From: Lepidurus packardi
Lineage: Eukaryota; Arthropoda; Branchiopoda; Notostraca; Triopsidae
Assembly (NCBI GenBank): GCA_023053545.1
Contig: JAKZAN010000002.1
Coordinates: 4,634,375 to 4,698,374 of the forward strand
Length of the DNA: 64,000 bases
Direction: 5' to 3'
The notes under the pieces were generated by a model, which was given only the letters and a program-made list of their open reading frames with translations, had not been told where the DNA came from and did no database searches. Position 1 is the stretch's first letter; each line of letters begins with the position of its first letter. This document shows, piece by piece, positions 1-12,700 of the stretch. The position numbers were made by a program, and so were the translations under genes.

Positions 1-492
1 GCTAACATGGACGCGAAGTTGTAACTAGGGATCCGTTTCCCAGCCGGGTGGGACAAGGGTGACTCGGTAGACTTGGTCAGTTCCATACCGCTGCCAGTCA
101 ATAACAGTGTCTATGTGTGTATATACAACAAGCCAACACCTGACACTTTCTCACGCGGCTCCGTTGTAAGTCTAGGCAGTACTTAAAGCATAAGCAGCAC
201 CCTTTTTGTGCCTCTTAAAGGTGGGAAACTAGTTGTAACTATGGGTATAGTCCAGGTTTGTCCCCATCATGTATACCATATGGTCTTGAGCACCCAGTTT
301 GCTCCTATTCAACCCTCCCATAATGCCCAAATTTGTCAATGCCTAGCAGCGGGGTTTTCAGTAATGAAAGTGAGATGGTGTGATGAAATACTGACAACGA
401 TATCAGTCATAATAAGGGTCCAAAACATAAGAAAAAGAACGGTTTCCCACTTTAGGTTGCCCGCGGCGGTGACTAGGCACTTCTGGACGCGA

Positions 493-505
493 CCGCTAGA
501 TGGCG
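493..505 (+). promoter_or_regulatory. CTCF-like motif
   Basis: CCGCTAGATGGCG resembles the CTCF core (CCNNNAGRTGGCG type). It is a motif match only; the protein that binds it in this organism is inferred. Confidence 0.35.
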
Positions 506-2960
506 TTTGGGAGAGATGAAGTTGTGGAAATGATAGTCGTGTAGTAGTGAGGGTTAGCGGTAGGTAAGAGTGTAATGTAGGGTATACGGTACAGTACTCA
601 CTTGACATGAAGTGTGGGCGTGGAGGGGAAAGATGGATCGACCCCAAAGTGTCCACGTGCGGCCAATCTGCAAACCTTTTGCCAGCGTTCGCCGGGGGGA
701 AAGCAAAGGTGTGCGTAATAACAATGGGTAGTGAGGTAAACTAAAAAAAAAAGCCAGGGGCGCCAAATAACAATGACAATGATACTTCCAAAGGGGTGAT
801 TAATAGGCCGGGGTCCACTTGACCGACTGTAATAAATACCAGCTTCTTCCATTCAAGACCCCTTTCACAGGCTTCCCTCCCCTTGTACACGCCCTCGCGC
901 TCTTTTAGTTTCTCATCAGATCATCACTGGTGATCAGGCCTAATCCATCACGGAACCACTATGAAGCACGCATGTGAACCACAATAATGCCTTAGACGGT
1001 ACACCATAAAAGCTTACAACCTACCCTTATAACCTGGATGATTGCTCCAACTGCAGCTCCTTTTTACTCTTGTAGTTCTATATATTCTATACATTCTATA
1101 CTTCCTATTCTCTCTCGTAAGTATCCACACAGCAGATCACTTTCGGTGGCTCTATTATTTCAAGGCTTAACGGGGCGATAGCCATCTTGGGGGACCGCAA
1201 ACCGAAACTTGGATCTTGTCGATCTCTTATATGTAAAGTGGGAGGTTTTGGGGGTCGTTTGCGTTGGCCCAAAGGATGGTTATCAGTCTTCAGGTTTTGT
1301 GCAGAACAAAAGCTTCCCCTTCCATGCATCCCGAGTGCTTTTATAGCCTGCATACACTGTGCATAGCCGACCCAAAGAGATTTGAAGAGTTGGACCGATT
1401 CCGCGGTGATCCGCAGGCAAACCGCAGACCTACCCCCAAATGGCAAGTTAAAACTGGTGCAATTGAACACAGCTTACGTCTTTTCTTATGGACCTCACAA
1501 AAGGAGCAGTTGTTCTGTTATGGTACGGATCTTAATCAGAGCATTTGAGGCGCTTTTGGGGCCCATCATGATCTAAAAAACACCAACATCTGCTCTCTCC
1601 ATTTTTTTCCTTTTTTTTTATTCTACGCCATTTGAGAACAAGGATCCCGAAGATTAGGGACAACTGCGGAGATTGTACCGATGCAAAAAATAAAAAAAGT
1701 CTCTTTTTTCGCCGTTTCTTTTTATTTATGAGAGGTACGTCTGTGAGAAAGCCGTAAAAAGGGCGTCTCTTTGGATGGTTACAAGACTGGTCACGCTGTC
1801 GCCCCTGTCACGCACTCTATTAAGGTAGCTTTTGCGCATGGCGACCAATCATGACCATAAGTGTACAAATTGCGGTTTCTCCACTAAACCCGTAGTAATG
1901 TAAGTTTTGGCTCGGCTACCAGCAAACTTTATTACGTAATCTAATGGCTTAAGAGGCCTAAGAATCTAAACAAAAATAAATTAGGAAAAAGACTCAGAAT
2001 TTTTTAAAGAAATTTAAAAATACAAAAAATTTAGGAAAAAGAATCTAGTATGAGGACGTTTGATATAGTATGAGGACGTTTGACTATACCTTAAACAAAA
2101 GGGGGGGAAATTGTGAGCATTCAAGTATAAAACTAGCTAATTAGACTTAGGTTCTTACTGCGCCGCCAAGTAATGAGAGAGGTCAAGTCCTTTTGCCGCC
2201 TTGTGTGTACGTTATAATAAGCAACAGCGCAACTGGCCAGGATGATGGAACTACAGATGATGGAGGTTGAAGCTGTGGTAGAGTTGGTATCTTACTACGT
2301 GGTCTTACACGTTCTTTTTTTTTTTGGGTTTCTCTCCGCCCTTAATGCACGGTAGCTTAATAGCCTCTCACAAAGTTGCTATTGTTCTCCTTAGCTCGGG
2401 ATAATTTACAGACCATTCCTTCTTTTCCCGCAGACTTAAACTAAGCCGCCAGAAAACCAGTTCATAGCATGCTTATTAAGGATCAACAGAACAGAACAAA
2501 AAGTTGGGAGGCAAATAAATAAAAAAAAAGAAAATACACCAAGAAGGTGAGATCCATTTCACTTGTAATCTTGTCCATCCCTTTCTTATAATTTGAGGAG
2601 AAAAGGAGAAAAAGACCGCAAAAATAGCATTAGAACAGCCTCACAATCCCAACACGCTATTGTTCAGCAATAACGTCGTCACAGCTCCGTGTTAACGTCC
2701 AAAAGGGCAATGTGTGAAGGGCTGATGACCCAATGTGGAAGCGATTCGAGTGCAACTAATAAAAGTCGGAGAGAAGAGGAAAAAGGAGAGGGTGAGGCGT
2801 AATGAAGCATGCCAATTTGCTCTTGGATGACCCCATCCATAATAATGAGGTGTGTGCTCTACTGTTGATGGTTATGTTATAGAGTTGGGGGTGGTTATTG
2901 TTGCACAGCCTGCCATGCGTAAGTAAGTAAGCTTTGGGGACAGTGACGACAGCAAAAGGA

Positions 2961-2973
2961 GGGGGGGGGGGGG
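2961..2973. repeat. Poly-G tract
   Basis: Uninterrupted run of 13 G. Confidence 0.9.
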
Positions 2974-3389
2974 TTGTATTCTTAACATGGAAGATTAGCA
3001 TGATTGGGGAATAAGCGGATTTGACGCTATCAAGGAATACCGAGGAGGGTTGGAGGACTAGAAAGCGCTAGATGAAGAGGAGCACAGATGGCCAGCAAGC
3101 GAACATTTCTCCAATACAAGGACTGGAAACCCTCACCGCACTAACACATCCCAGCATCCCACCTTTAACACTGCGTTAAGACGATAATTGATAACCCCTT
3201 TGGTTTTCAATACATACCGTCCTTCCCACATTCTGCTCGACCTGAGGTTTGGCAAATGTTGGAGGTCAAATTCGCTGAATTCAATGCTTCGGCTCGTTTG
3301 GGTTGTTACCCGCCGTCGAAACGGTATATGGGCCCTTAGAAGTCAATACCTTAGAAGCATCGAGCTCCAGTTTCAAACTATAGCGTCGA

Positions 3390-3850
3390 AAATTCACTGT
3401 TGCCGCTAAGCGTATAGTGAAAGTGCCTAGTAGGAAAGTGTAGTGCTTGGAATGGCGCATCTAGAAACTCGGATTCCTTGTTGGGCTGAACTTCTTTGGA
3501 GCTCTCGGGGTATTGAAAGTTCATGGTTGCGAATGAAAATTCATTGGGGAATCTTGAAACTCGGATTCCTTGTTGGGCTGAACATCTTGGGAGCTCTGGG
3601 GGTATTGACAGTTCATGGATTGCGCTAGGGGTATCCTTTTGCAAATGAAAATTCATTGTTACTGCTAAGCAGTCTATTCAAGCGCCTCATAGGAAAGTTC
3701 ACTGTTGCGCTAAGGCTTGGAATGGGGCATCGAATTACGGGGATTCATTGTTGGACTGAACTTTGTGAAAGCTCGTGGTGTTGGAAGTTCAAGGTTGCGC
3801 TAATGGTAGCCTTTCGCATTGAATTCACTTTTGTGTTGACGCTTTGAGTG
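3390..3850. repeat. Degenerate tandem array with TTCAYTGTTGCGC motif
   Basis: Diverged units of roughly 90-180 bp. Each carries a version of ATTCACTGTTGCGCTAAGG and of CTCGGATTCCTTGTTGGGC (3468, 3558 and a variant near 3737). Spacing is irregular, so this is an old array. Confidence 0.75.
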
Positions 3851-4429
3851 TTCCTTGGTACTCATAGCTTGTACGCTTACCCTACAAAAGGCTCTAATAT
3901 GGCTACAAAAGGCTATAATATGGTATTCACTTTTGAATATGGTATTCACTAAGTGTCCTAATCTGAACTGCCTAAAGAATGAGTAGTAATACTGAATAAT
4001 ACTGAGTAATGAAATTTAACCTAATAGTACCGTATTAGAGACAATCTAAAATTAACTTAATGATACCTTTTTTAAAATAGGGCTTGTAGGCTGAAGCCCA
4101 TAAACGACGGTAACAGGCTTTTAAAAATAGATTAAATTTAGATTTTTGCCATTTTGGGAAAATTCCAAAAAGTCCACAAGTTGTGAATTTCGAAGTTTTC
4201 AATTAACATAAAACCTGAGTTGCATTACGCTCAGAGTTAAGTAATTCAACTTGGAATTTAGAAACGTGCATTAGAACCAAAAATTCTATTAAAAAATAAA
4301 GCTTCATTGTAAAATTGCAAAGATTTTTTTGTAATAGTATCTGGGTATATCATAGTATCTGGGTAGTGATTACTTAACTTCAGACCCAATAAATAGGCGG
4401 CAACGAGCAGTGCTCATGCTGAGATAATT

Positions 4430-4453
4430 AAAAAAAAAAAAAAAAAAAAAAAA
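4430..4453. repeat. Poly-A tract
   Basis: Run of 24 A, followed directly by one of three copies of AGTATCTGGGTA. It could be the tail of a retroposed sequence, but no target-site duplication is clear. Confidence 0.85.
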
Positions 4454-5299
4454 GAGTATCTGGGTAGCGAGATTTATTTATGTCTGTCCATTTACTTATA
4501 TCTATTTATTTCTATTGCTACTGTCCATTAAATTAGCTTTAATTAAACAATTTCCGTAGTTAATCAATCATTTCACCATATCAAAAAAACCTTTCCTTGT
4601 TGGGTCAAGGTACGATGATACGAAGGTATGATGAAGGTAAATATCTAAACTGAAATCCGGGAAAATCGCATCTCCGATTGAAAAGTTGTCACAGCTCTGG
4701 AATTGAACGAACCCTCTAACCTTTGGACGTTTGCGAAAGTGGAAAAAGTTTCCCTTGTTTGCAAGACCTCGCTAAAACTCCAACAAGCTACGTCACGGCA
4801 AACAACCTCTACTTTTCGAGCTATAGCAACTCATTTGCATAGGACAATACACCTCGAAAGTTAACTTCATCGGTACCCTCATCGATTTTTCCTCATTACC
4901 CAGCCAAGCTTGACGCGTATACACAGCACACAGCAAACGGCAGTAAAATAGCTGGCCTGGATCTGAAATTCCTGCCTTTTCTCCAGTCGGAAGACAAGAA
5001 AAGGAGTCGCAAACCGAAAGAAAAATCGCATTCCGTGCGTGGTAACAAAGCGCCATATGTTTGTCGCCTCATACATGGTTCCCCATTTTTTTTTATTTTT
5101 TATTGATGCAGGTAAAACGCGTACTCTCGTTAGTCCTAATGACCCAGCGCAACGAACAAAAACCCCTCCCCTACCCGTTTTTCCTGCCGCCGCGGGGAGC
5201 GAGCCGAGGCTAGTGAAGCGGGCGGAGCCTAGCGAAGCTTTGGTTTTGGTATGGTAGCGTGCCTTGACTCCTCCCCCGTACCTACCCCTAGTCCCGCAA

Positions 5300-5967
5300 G
5301 CTTTAAGATGGCCGCAGGGCCCGACACAAGGTTTTCGGTACGCTTCTTTTGCCTCTATACCCCCGGCCTGAAAAGCTTCCCGACTACCACTGCAAACCCA
5401 GCGACGTTGGTCGATGTGTGGTGGTTGTTGATCGCAGCGTCGCTCTGTCCGTCGACGTCGTGGTCTTGTGTTGTCCTGCGTGTCCGACTGCGCCCCTTGG
5501 AACACACACACTTAGCCCCCTCCCTTTCTTTGCGTTCCACCCACCCTTGAAAAACTCCTCCCTTTTTCACGACCCAGGAACATAACGAGGACGACGCGCT
5601 TAAGATCCAAGCATTCCAAAACACCCCTATTGCTATTATTACCGCCTGGTGATAAGTCCGCACTTGGGAACTTGGAGGGACAACAAGGAGCGTCCTCACA
5701 CCAAACTGCCACAATTACTCCATAAATGGTTGTGTCACCTTAAACCAGTGCTTCAATTTGAAGGTGCAGGTGCTCGTTAACCAAACACCTCAACCTACAT
5801 CCGTGTTAGCCCTGTAGAACCCAAGAGGTCGTTGTGGTGATTCAGATCGGGAGTTTTGACGAGTGATAGTTTGTGGACCAGTTGAGCCAAACGAGTATTG
5901 ATCGTTGGGGGCAAAGGAACTGATTAGGCGAACCACAGCGGAGTGCGATCGGGGTTTGAAGTGATCC
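5300..5967 (+). promoter_or_regulatory. Probable promoter and 5' UTR of the BarH gene
   Basis: A GC-richer stretch directly upstream of the start codon. It contains AAGATGGCCGC near 5307, a YY1/Pho-like motif. No convincing TATA box or initiator could be fixed, so the transcription start is unknown. The region is placed by position alone. Confidence 0.4.
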
Positions 5968-6742
5968 ATGGAGTCGTGTGCTACTCAAGTCCCTTCACGG
6001 AAACGGCGACGTAGTGGAGTACCCGTCACCAGCCATCAAGGTCGGAAGGTCAAGCAAACTCGTTTGCAGAGTGGTACCAGCAGTGACGAAGAGAACGTCA
6101 GGTTAAAGCCGTCCGACTCGAGTGGGTTACCCATGGTCCCTCTACCTCGCTTCACACCGCCTTCAAGTCGGTCACCAGTGGCCCGACCTGGCCTCACTTC
6201 TTCCAACTCTTCGACAGAAACAACCCCCGAGATCCGAACCACGCCTACTCAGCATCACCTCGCGGCCGCGGCCGCTTTTGCCCAGCACCCGTTCTTCCTC
6301 GGTCATCCGCCACCCGGCCAGGGTTCCGAGCCCGATTCCGCCGCGACAGCGTCCATGTTAGCCGCCATGGCCTTGGTGACCCGGGCTCGCTCGTCCTTCA
6401 TGATCGGCGACATCCTGAACGCGGCTGGCCGCTGGCCAGGTCCTCCGACTCACCCTCACCCTACCGGTAGTCCGGGCCATCCAACCATGCGTCACTTCCG
6501 CAGCGAACACGACCACGAAGACGATGACGAAGATGACGCCAGTCCTACCAACCCGTCCGTTTTACGACCCAGCACCGGCGCCCATTTAAACGACTCCAAC
6601 GGCATCGTTATGGACCTCTCCCATAACAACAACGCCGTCCGTAGCGAAGACGATGAAGACGACGAAGTCGAGGGCAGCGATAATGAAGACATCGACGTGG
6701 AATCCGAACGGAGCTACACCAGCGAAGGCAGTCGTGCTTCAC
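5968..6742 (+). CDS. BarH: BarH gene, coding exon 1 (FIL motif, acidic stretches)
   Basis: This exon encodes residues 1-258 plus one base of codon 259. It opens [10 protein letters not shown] and includes an Ala-rich stretch, the FMIGDIL repression motif and two acidic runs. VMDLS at residues 214-218 is a weak CtBP-like motif. The donor is GTAAGT at 6743, in phase 1. The frame stays open to 6879 inside the intron; that tail has intron-like composition and no Bar similarity, so I treat it as intron. Confidence 0.93.
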
Positions 6743-9700
6743 GTAAGTCCCCCCGATACCTTTTAGCCCCAATGAAGCTTATGCTCTTTGAAACTATGGC
6801 CGGCCATAAACCGGGAAAGATGATCCCATGTCAGGCTTCTCTTTTTCTTTCTGGTTACGCTGTCTGCGTATTCAAATGACGGATTTCCCGTGCTGTAATA
6901 CGGGCTGTCTACCTTTTTAGAACCATGATATCACAAAAAGGGTAACAATGGGGGACAATAAAGAGTGGGGAACACACAAGTATTGCTTAAACCGGATATG
7001 GTAAAACGTTTTCAAGTCCGGTGAGCAAAAGCACAAGCCTCTGCGTTTTGCGGTCACCCCAAAAGACAGGCCCCCCAAAACTCCCAACAGTTGCAATCGG
7101 CAAGCTGTTCCAACACTTGGAATGCTTTCCAAAGTGAGGTAAACATAAACGGGTCTGAAACTTAAAAAGGCAAACAAAGACTCCCATACCATTTCAAACC
7201 GCCAGAAACTCTCCCACACCCTACATAAACCCTATAGTTTGGAGGATTGCCGGTAAATGGAAGTCCTTAAGCGAGTCAGTCAAGCCGAGGCTTCTTAATT
7301 AGACACACTTAATTTCCCATCGTCATTACCGAACCAGGAGGATCTAACTCAAACATATTAGCTTCAATGAGTTCCTCCTCGATAGCACCAATTCCTGGGC
7401 ACTGCAGAGCAAGTTTGCGGTTCAAGTTTTACCACCGTCAATTTCCCTTTGGATCAAAACCCGTATGCCCTGGTTAATGGGTTCCCTCCCCTCCTTTTGC
7501 ATTATTAAGGGTATAAAAATCTCCCACTGGAAGCTTTTCAGAGATCCCAGTGGAGGTTTTTACACATGATCATGATCATGGGAGTTTGCACGGCACGGCA
7601 CAAATAAGGCCGGAAGTCGCTGGTTGCGGTCTAGTCCCGGGATACAGTGCATGGTCAGCTCCAGCATAGCTCAGCCACGGCCATTTCATTGTTGCACCCA
7701 TGGGCTGAGGTAGGATAGAACCGTGGACACGTAGAGAGTGGAAAGATAGAGCATGTATGTGAGGGGCCAGAGCACTTTGGGTCACGCACGACCAATTCTA
7801 ACCGAATCCACCCGCATCATCATTTCCTAATAGGGACGCTGCTGTGATCAACCCAAAACTTTTTAATTTTGCTCATCAAGGCCTAACCGCTATCACATAT
7901 GGCGTGCTCAGCATAGCCCCTGTGTTACTTGTTCTGTTTTTATTTTAGTTTGAATAATAAAAGGGAAGCCACAGAACGCTCAGAAAGTCAAAATGTGGTT
8001 AACAATGCTATTTAGGAAACGCTTATAGAAATTCTTACAGTTGAGCGTACCATAGCAGCTTTCAGGAAGAATTTGGGGAAATGTTAAGAAATTTTTGGAA
8101 ATTTCCAGAATTTGGAGGAATCTTTAAGAAATTTTGGGAAATTAGAAAAAATTGGGGGAAATTGTAAGAATATTTGCAGAAATTTTAAGAAAATTTGGGG
8201 AAATTAGAAAAAAATTGGGGGAAATTGTAAGAAAATTTACAGAAATTGTAAGAAAATTTACAGAAATTGTAAGAAAATTTACAGAAATTGTAAGAAAATT
8301 GGGGAATTTTAGGACATTTTGGGACATTTGTGTGGGTAATTGATAAGATTGGAAGACACGGACTGGTGTGGGTAGCTATACACTTATCGATTAACACGGA
8401 GTCCCAAGAACCCTGTTCTGTCGTCGCTGCAGACAAACGAAGGAAACTTAACTTCCCTGACACTTGGAACCTTAATACCCGTTATCCTTATTACCTTGTC
8501 GCTAATACCCGTCATATAGAAGCTAATAACCGCCAATTTTCGGAATTTTTTCAAAGAAATTCATTGACTTTCACTAACAGTGTTTTCACTGTTAAGCAAT
8601 GGTTCCTAAGCTGGGAAAGTTCCTAGTGGCGCTAACACATGATGATTCTGATGCTTACAACAAGGGAAATCCATAATAGCAATTCACTGTTGCGTTAGGG
8701 CGAAGACAGTAGGATTGGAATTCACTGTTGCGCTAAGGACAGTGATGCTTCTATCCGGATACAGACTTTCATAATTGCCCTACAACACTGAAATTCATGT
8801 TGTGCCAACGTTTCTAACGCTGCAACACTGAAATCTCAGTGTTGTGCCAAGGATTTTGACGCTCTACACTGATCATGGAGGATGAATCCTTGCTAAATCC
8901 ATTTTCGCGTTAGGGTGAGGGCAATTCATGGTTGCGCTAGAAACCAATGTAAGGTTTCTAATACAAAAATTCATTGTTGTCCTAACCATTTCTAATGCTG
9001 TAACAGAAATATCCTTGTGGTGCCAAGGATATGAACGCTCTACATTCGCAGAATCCTTTGTTTAGAAGAGTCAATAAGAAGAGTAGTTTGGGAGGAGTTT
9101 GGGGCTTTGATTGAAAGGTATACTACCGCAAAGCAATGTGCGAGAATTACAAGTTATTTCCCTGTCAAATAAGGGAAGATTGTGTAGTTGAAGTGCTGCT
9201 TTACGAATGTTCGAGAAGGCAATTCCAGGTTTGAGGAAAGCTCTATTGCCTTTCCGTTGAGGAGTGGAAGAAGGAGCGAGGCGGAACAATACTCAAGGCT
9301 CATAAAAGTGTTCGGCTGACCGTTACTTTTTTTTATAGCTTTTTTGTCCATCAGACTTGGGGCAAGTTGGCGTGATTGGCAGAGATCGGCTTTCTCATCC
9401 ATACAACACAAGTCCTTTGGGTTGTAGATATCCGTAAAGTGTTTCGGAAGTAGACTGTGACACAAGAGGCCAAGTTTTGGGGGGAGCCCAAGCATTGGCT
9501 GACCATCATCTAAAAAACCAAAGCGACAGACGCCAGAACCATAAAACCACCAATCCCTGCCATCTTAAATTGGGAACAAGAAAGAGAGTCAACCGGGAAT
9601 TTCTCTTTATCTTCTTTCCCTAGTCCTGTGTCTTCGGCTGTAGCCCAATAAGTCACACATATGACAAGAAGTGGCGGCCAGTAACTCCTTCATCTGTACA

Positions 9701-12700
9701 GTCCACTACATTGGGCCGCCAAGAGCGGGAACCATTACGAGGAAAGTCGTAAAAAAAGGCAAATTATCACACGAGAAGAAATCCGCTGCGTGACTCGGAC
9801 TGGGAGGAAAAAACCTGGACAGAAGTCGCACTCCATTCTTAATTTAGTAGAGGCAATCCTTTTTTGTGTTCCCGTAATTTGTTTACCCACGACTTACTGA
9901 CTCAACCCTGGCTGAACGTCCTAAAAGTGAAAAACAATCTGTGTGTTTGATTTCTACATTTCTACCTCCAACTTTCCCCTACTTCTGTCCGTTGTTGGCG
10001 GGTTACGTGTCCGAATCTGTTTAAGAGGGTACTTACTGACTCAACCCTGGCTGAACGTCCTCAAAGAGAAAAGAATCTGTCTGTTGTATTTCTACATTGC
10101 TACCTCAAACTTTCCCTTATTTCTGTTGGTTGTGGGCGGGTTACGTGTCCGAATCTGTTTAAGAGTGTTTGGTGGGTTACAGCGCAACGATTTACGCAAC
10201 CGCACCCCCGATCGTTCAGCCACTGCACGATGAGCTCAAGCGAGAGACAGCAAAGAGAGGATCCCAACAAACAAAGAACAGTCCCAGCAGATTGTTAGGG
10301 TTCAAGGTGTTGATTACGGCCTCATAGCGGGAACCTGTCACTTGTCAATCACGCAGGAGGGGAAGGTTATATACCCTTGCATAACTCACGCCATGCGGTA
10401 TTGTAGGACGGTAAGGGGAATCAAGGGATGTGAAATTAGCTCCTACCGAAAGCTTCCGGTGTTTAGCGTCTGACATGTGGTGAAACCCACCATGGCAACT
10501 CACAACGAAACCTTCGAAAAATACTCGAAAAGCTGACAGTGACACAACCCAAATCCCTAACCATGCCTTTAGAACGAAATGCTCACCGCCTATGGCCGAC
10601 TAACTCACGGAAATTGTGCCGTACATTAACGCAAAAACTTCCGGCTATCATAAGAAACTTCTCTGACAGGAGACAGGATTCTAAATTCCAATGCAGTCGA
10701 AGCAAATCCACTATCTGAGTTACTGAAAATACCTTAACGTGCATCGAAATGGTCTAGTGTCCATTTGGAAGTGGGCCACGCGCGCTACAAAGGTTCCGCT
10801 GGAAGGATTGCGAAAATTATCGCGAAAACCATTATATTGAAGAAATCCTTTTGACAGTAATATAGAGGAAAGAATGAAGTATTGCAACGTTCGGAACGTT
10901 TTACGAAAACGTTAGAGGTAAATTTTAAAGTCTGGAAGAAACATGTGAGACAATCCGCTACGGTCGGTTTAGCTAGGATTATTACGTTGGCTGAAGCGCG
11001 AAACCTGCACTAAATCTCGCCAAATCGCATTGACAGTAATATCAAGGATAATATCAAGGACCAGCCAGCTTGTGTTATTAGAAAAAAATCCCGTAAATAA
11101 GTTTGCTGTCTTGGCGTAACCATAGGCGCTTAACATGGGAAATTAACATGAACAAACAATACGAAGCACGAAATTAATAAGAAATTGATACAAAAAACGC
11201 TAAATTGGCAAAATGCTGTTAACAGTAAGGTGGAAGACATATTTTCCTACGAAGTCAGTGCAACCTTTTACTGAAATTCTTTACAAATTTTCTATTTCGG
11301 AATTAGCATGTCCGACAGCCATTTTTGGGTGAAATTGGCCGATTTTTTACGGGAAAGTTGTGTCCTAACCGCGTTTATTTCTGGCGCAGTTGTAAAACTG
11401 GGGAAATCACAGGAACGTTGTGATCAGTAGTTTCTCCCACGACTGTAAACCCAATTTCACTCGTTTTTTTCATTTTATTGCGCCAAAATCATGCGGCTTT
11501 CATGCATATATCCGAGTTTTGGTGACGTTTTCGGTCCCTGTTTTAGTGGTAAACTGTTACGCCGAGTTGCATTAGCGTAATCAAAAGCGGTTACTGAAGG
11601 TTTAACATCTACACGAAGGAAAGCCCTTTTCGTTTCACGGTTAGGCGAGTTGCGTGTGAAAAAATGCCAAAAACATCCCTTTGCGGAAGACATGATCCGC
11701 ATTTTTATAGGAAAATTATGATCTTTTGTTGTCTCATGGCTCATGCATAAGTGCCTAAGCAGTACCCGCACGCTATATCGTGTCTTTCTGCTTTATTTTA
11801 TATGAATAGATCGCAGGGACGACAGGGAAGGACGTCACCATTCAGCAGAAGAGCCGGACCACGACCGGAAACGGAACTCGGGCTCAAGCAAAACCAGTCA
11901 TAATCAGGCCCATCATCAAGCCCATCATCACGGCAGCAACAGTAGCAACCACCGCAAGCAGCGCAAAGCGCGCACTGCCTTCACCGACACGCAGCTCCAA
12001 ACCTTAGAAAAGTCCTTCGAACGACAAAAGTACCTCAGCGTCCAAGACCGCCTGGAACTGGCCGGCAAACTGGGGCTCAGTGATACCCAAGTCAAGACCT
12101 GGTACCAGAATCGAAGGTAAAAAAAAAAACCTTCTTTGGGATAATCTTCAACCTTCCTTCTTAATCTTCTTTATTGCACTTCCAGGACTAAATGGAAACG
12201 ACAGACAGCGGTAGGACTCGAACTACTGGCCGAAGCCGGTAATATGGCCGCGGTACAGAGAATGTACGCCAATACCCCGTACTGGCCCTATGCAGCGGCC
12301 GGAGGAGCCCCTCACCTCACCGGTCTGCCAGCCAGTAAGTTACCCAATCATTACGTTCGACCTTGTCTTTCTTTGAAACGTCCTGGGAAGCTTCTGTTGC
12401 GCTTGAAATCATTACCTATATCATTTATCCTAAATTTTGAGCTGGAATTTCGGTTAGCCTTAACTTTCTTCTATTTTTCATCTAATTTTTCTTCTATTTT
12501 CACTCAAATTTTCCTTTAAACTGTCTTGCAACCTATCCCTTTCGTTCAAATTTACTGAGATTTTATGACTTAATTTGAGTTGGAGAATTTGAAATTAAAG
12601 ATTTTGATGGAATTTGAATGTGAAATTTGAATGTCAAAGCAATTTTCTGCAATTTTTTCCTACAATGTAACTTCTTTTCGTGTTATCCAAAAGGCGCGTT

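Larger units (their letters stand above)
1..5300. other. Upstream intergenic DNA
   Basis: I see no supported gene here. The stretch holds a CTCF-like site near 493, homopolymers, a doubled 18-bp unit (about 2047-2085), the TTCAYTGTTG-rich array at 3390-3850, a triplicated AGTATCTGGGTA (4335-4470) and a 24-A run. Open frames are short, overlap on both strands and lack protein-like composition. Confidence 0.6.
6743..11809 (+). other. Intron 1 of the BarH gene
   Basis: 5067-bp intron, GTAAGT to AATAG. It holds an imperfect hairpin with arms CCACTGG/CCAGTGG (about 7515-7561), an isolated TTCATTGTTGC near 7685, a 21-bp minisatellite at 8066-8320, a TTCAYTGTTG array at 8680-9060 and a 139-bp duplication at 9892-10170. 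No coding sequence is supported. Large first introns of developmental genes often hold enhancers, but none can be identified here. Confidence 0.85.

Noticed and set aside
4879-5511. 210-codon open frame on the minus strand upstream of the BarH gene
   Set aside because: It overlaps frames on the other strand, is Arg/Gly-rich because of local GC content, and contains no recognisable domain; it lies in the likely promoter region.
8142-8343. Open frames on both strands of the 21-bp minisatellite
   Set aside because: They arise because the repeat period is a multiple of three.
11817-11820. Alternative acceptor after GATCGCAG for BarH exon 2
   Set aside because: It would put exon 2 out of phase with exon 1; the AG at 11808-11809 keeps the frame.
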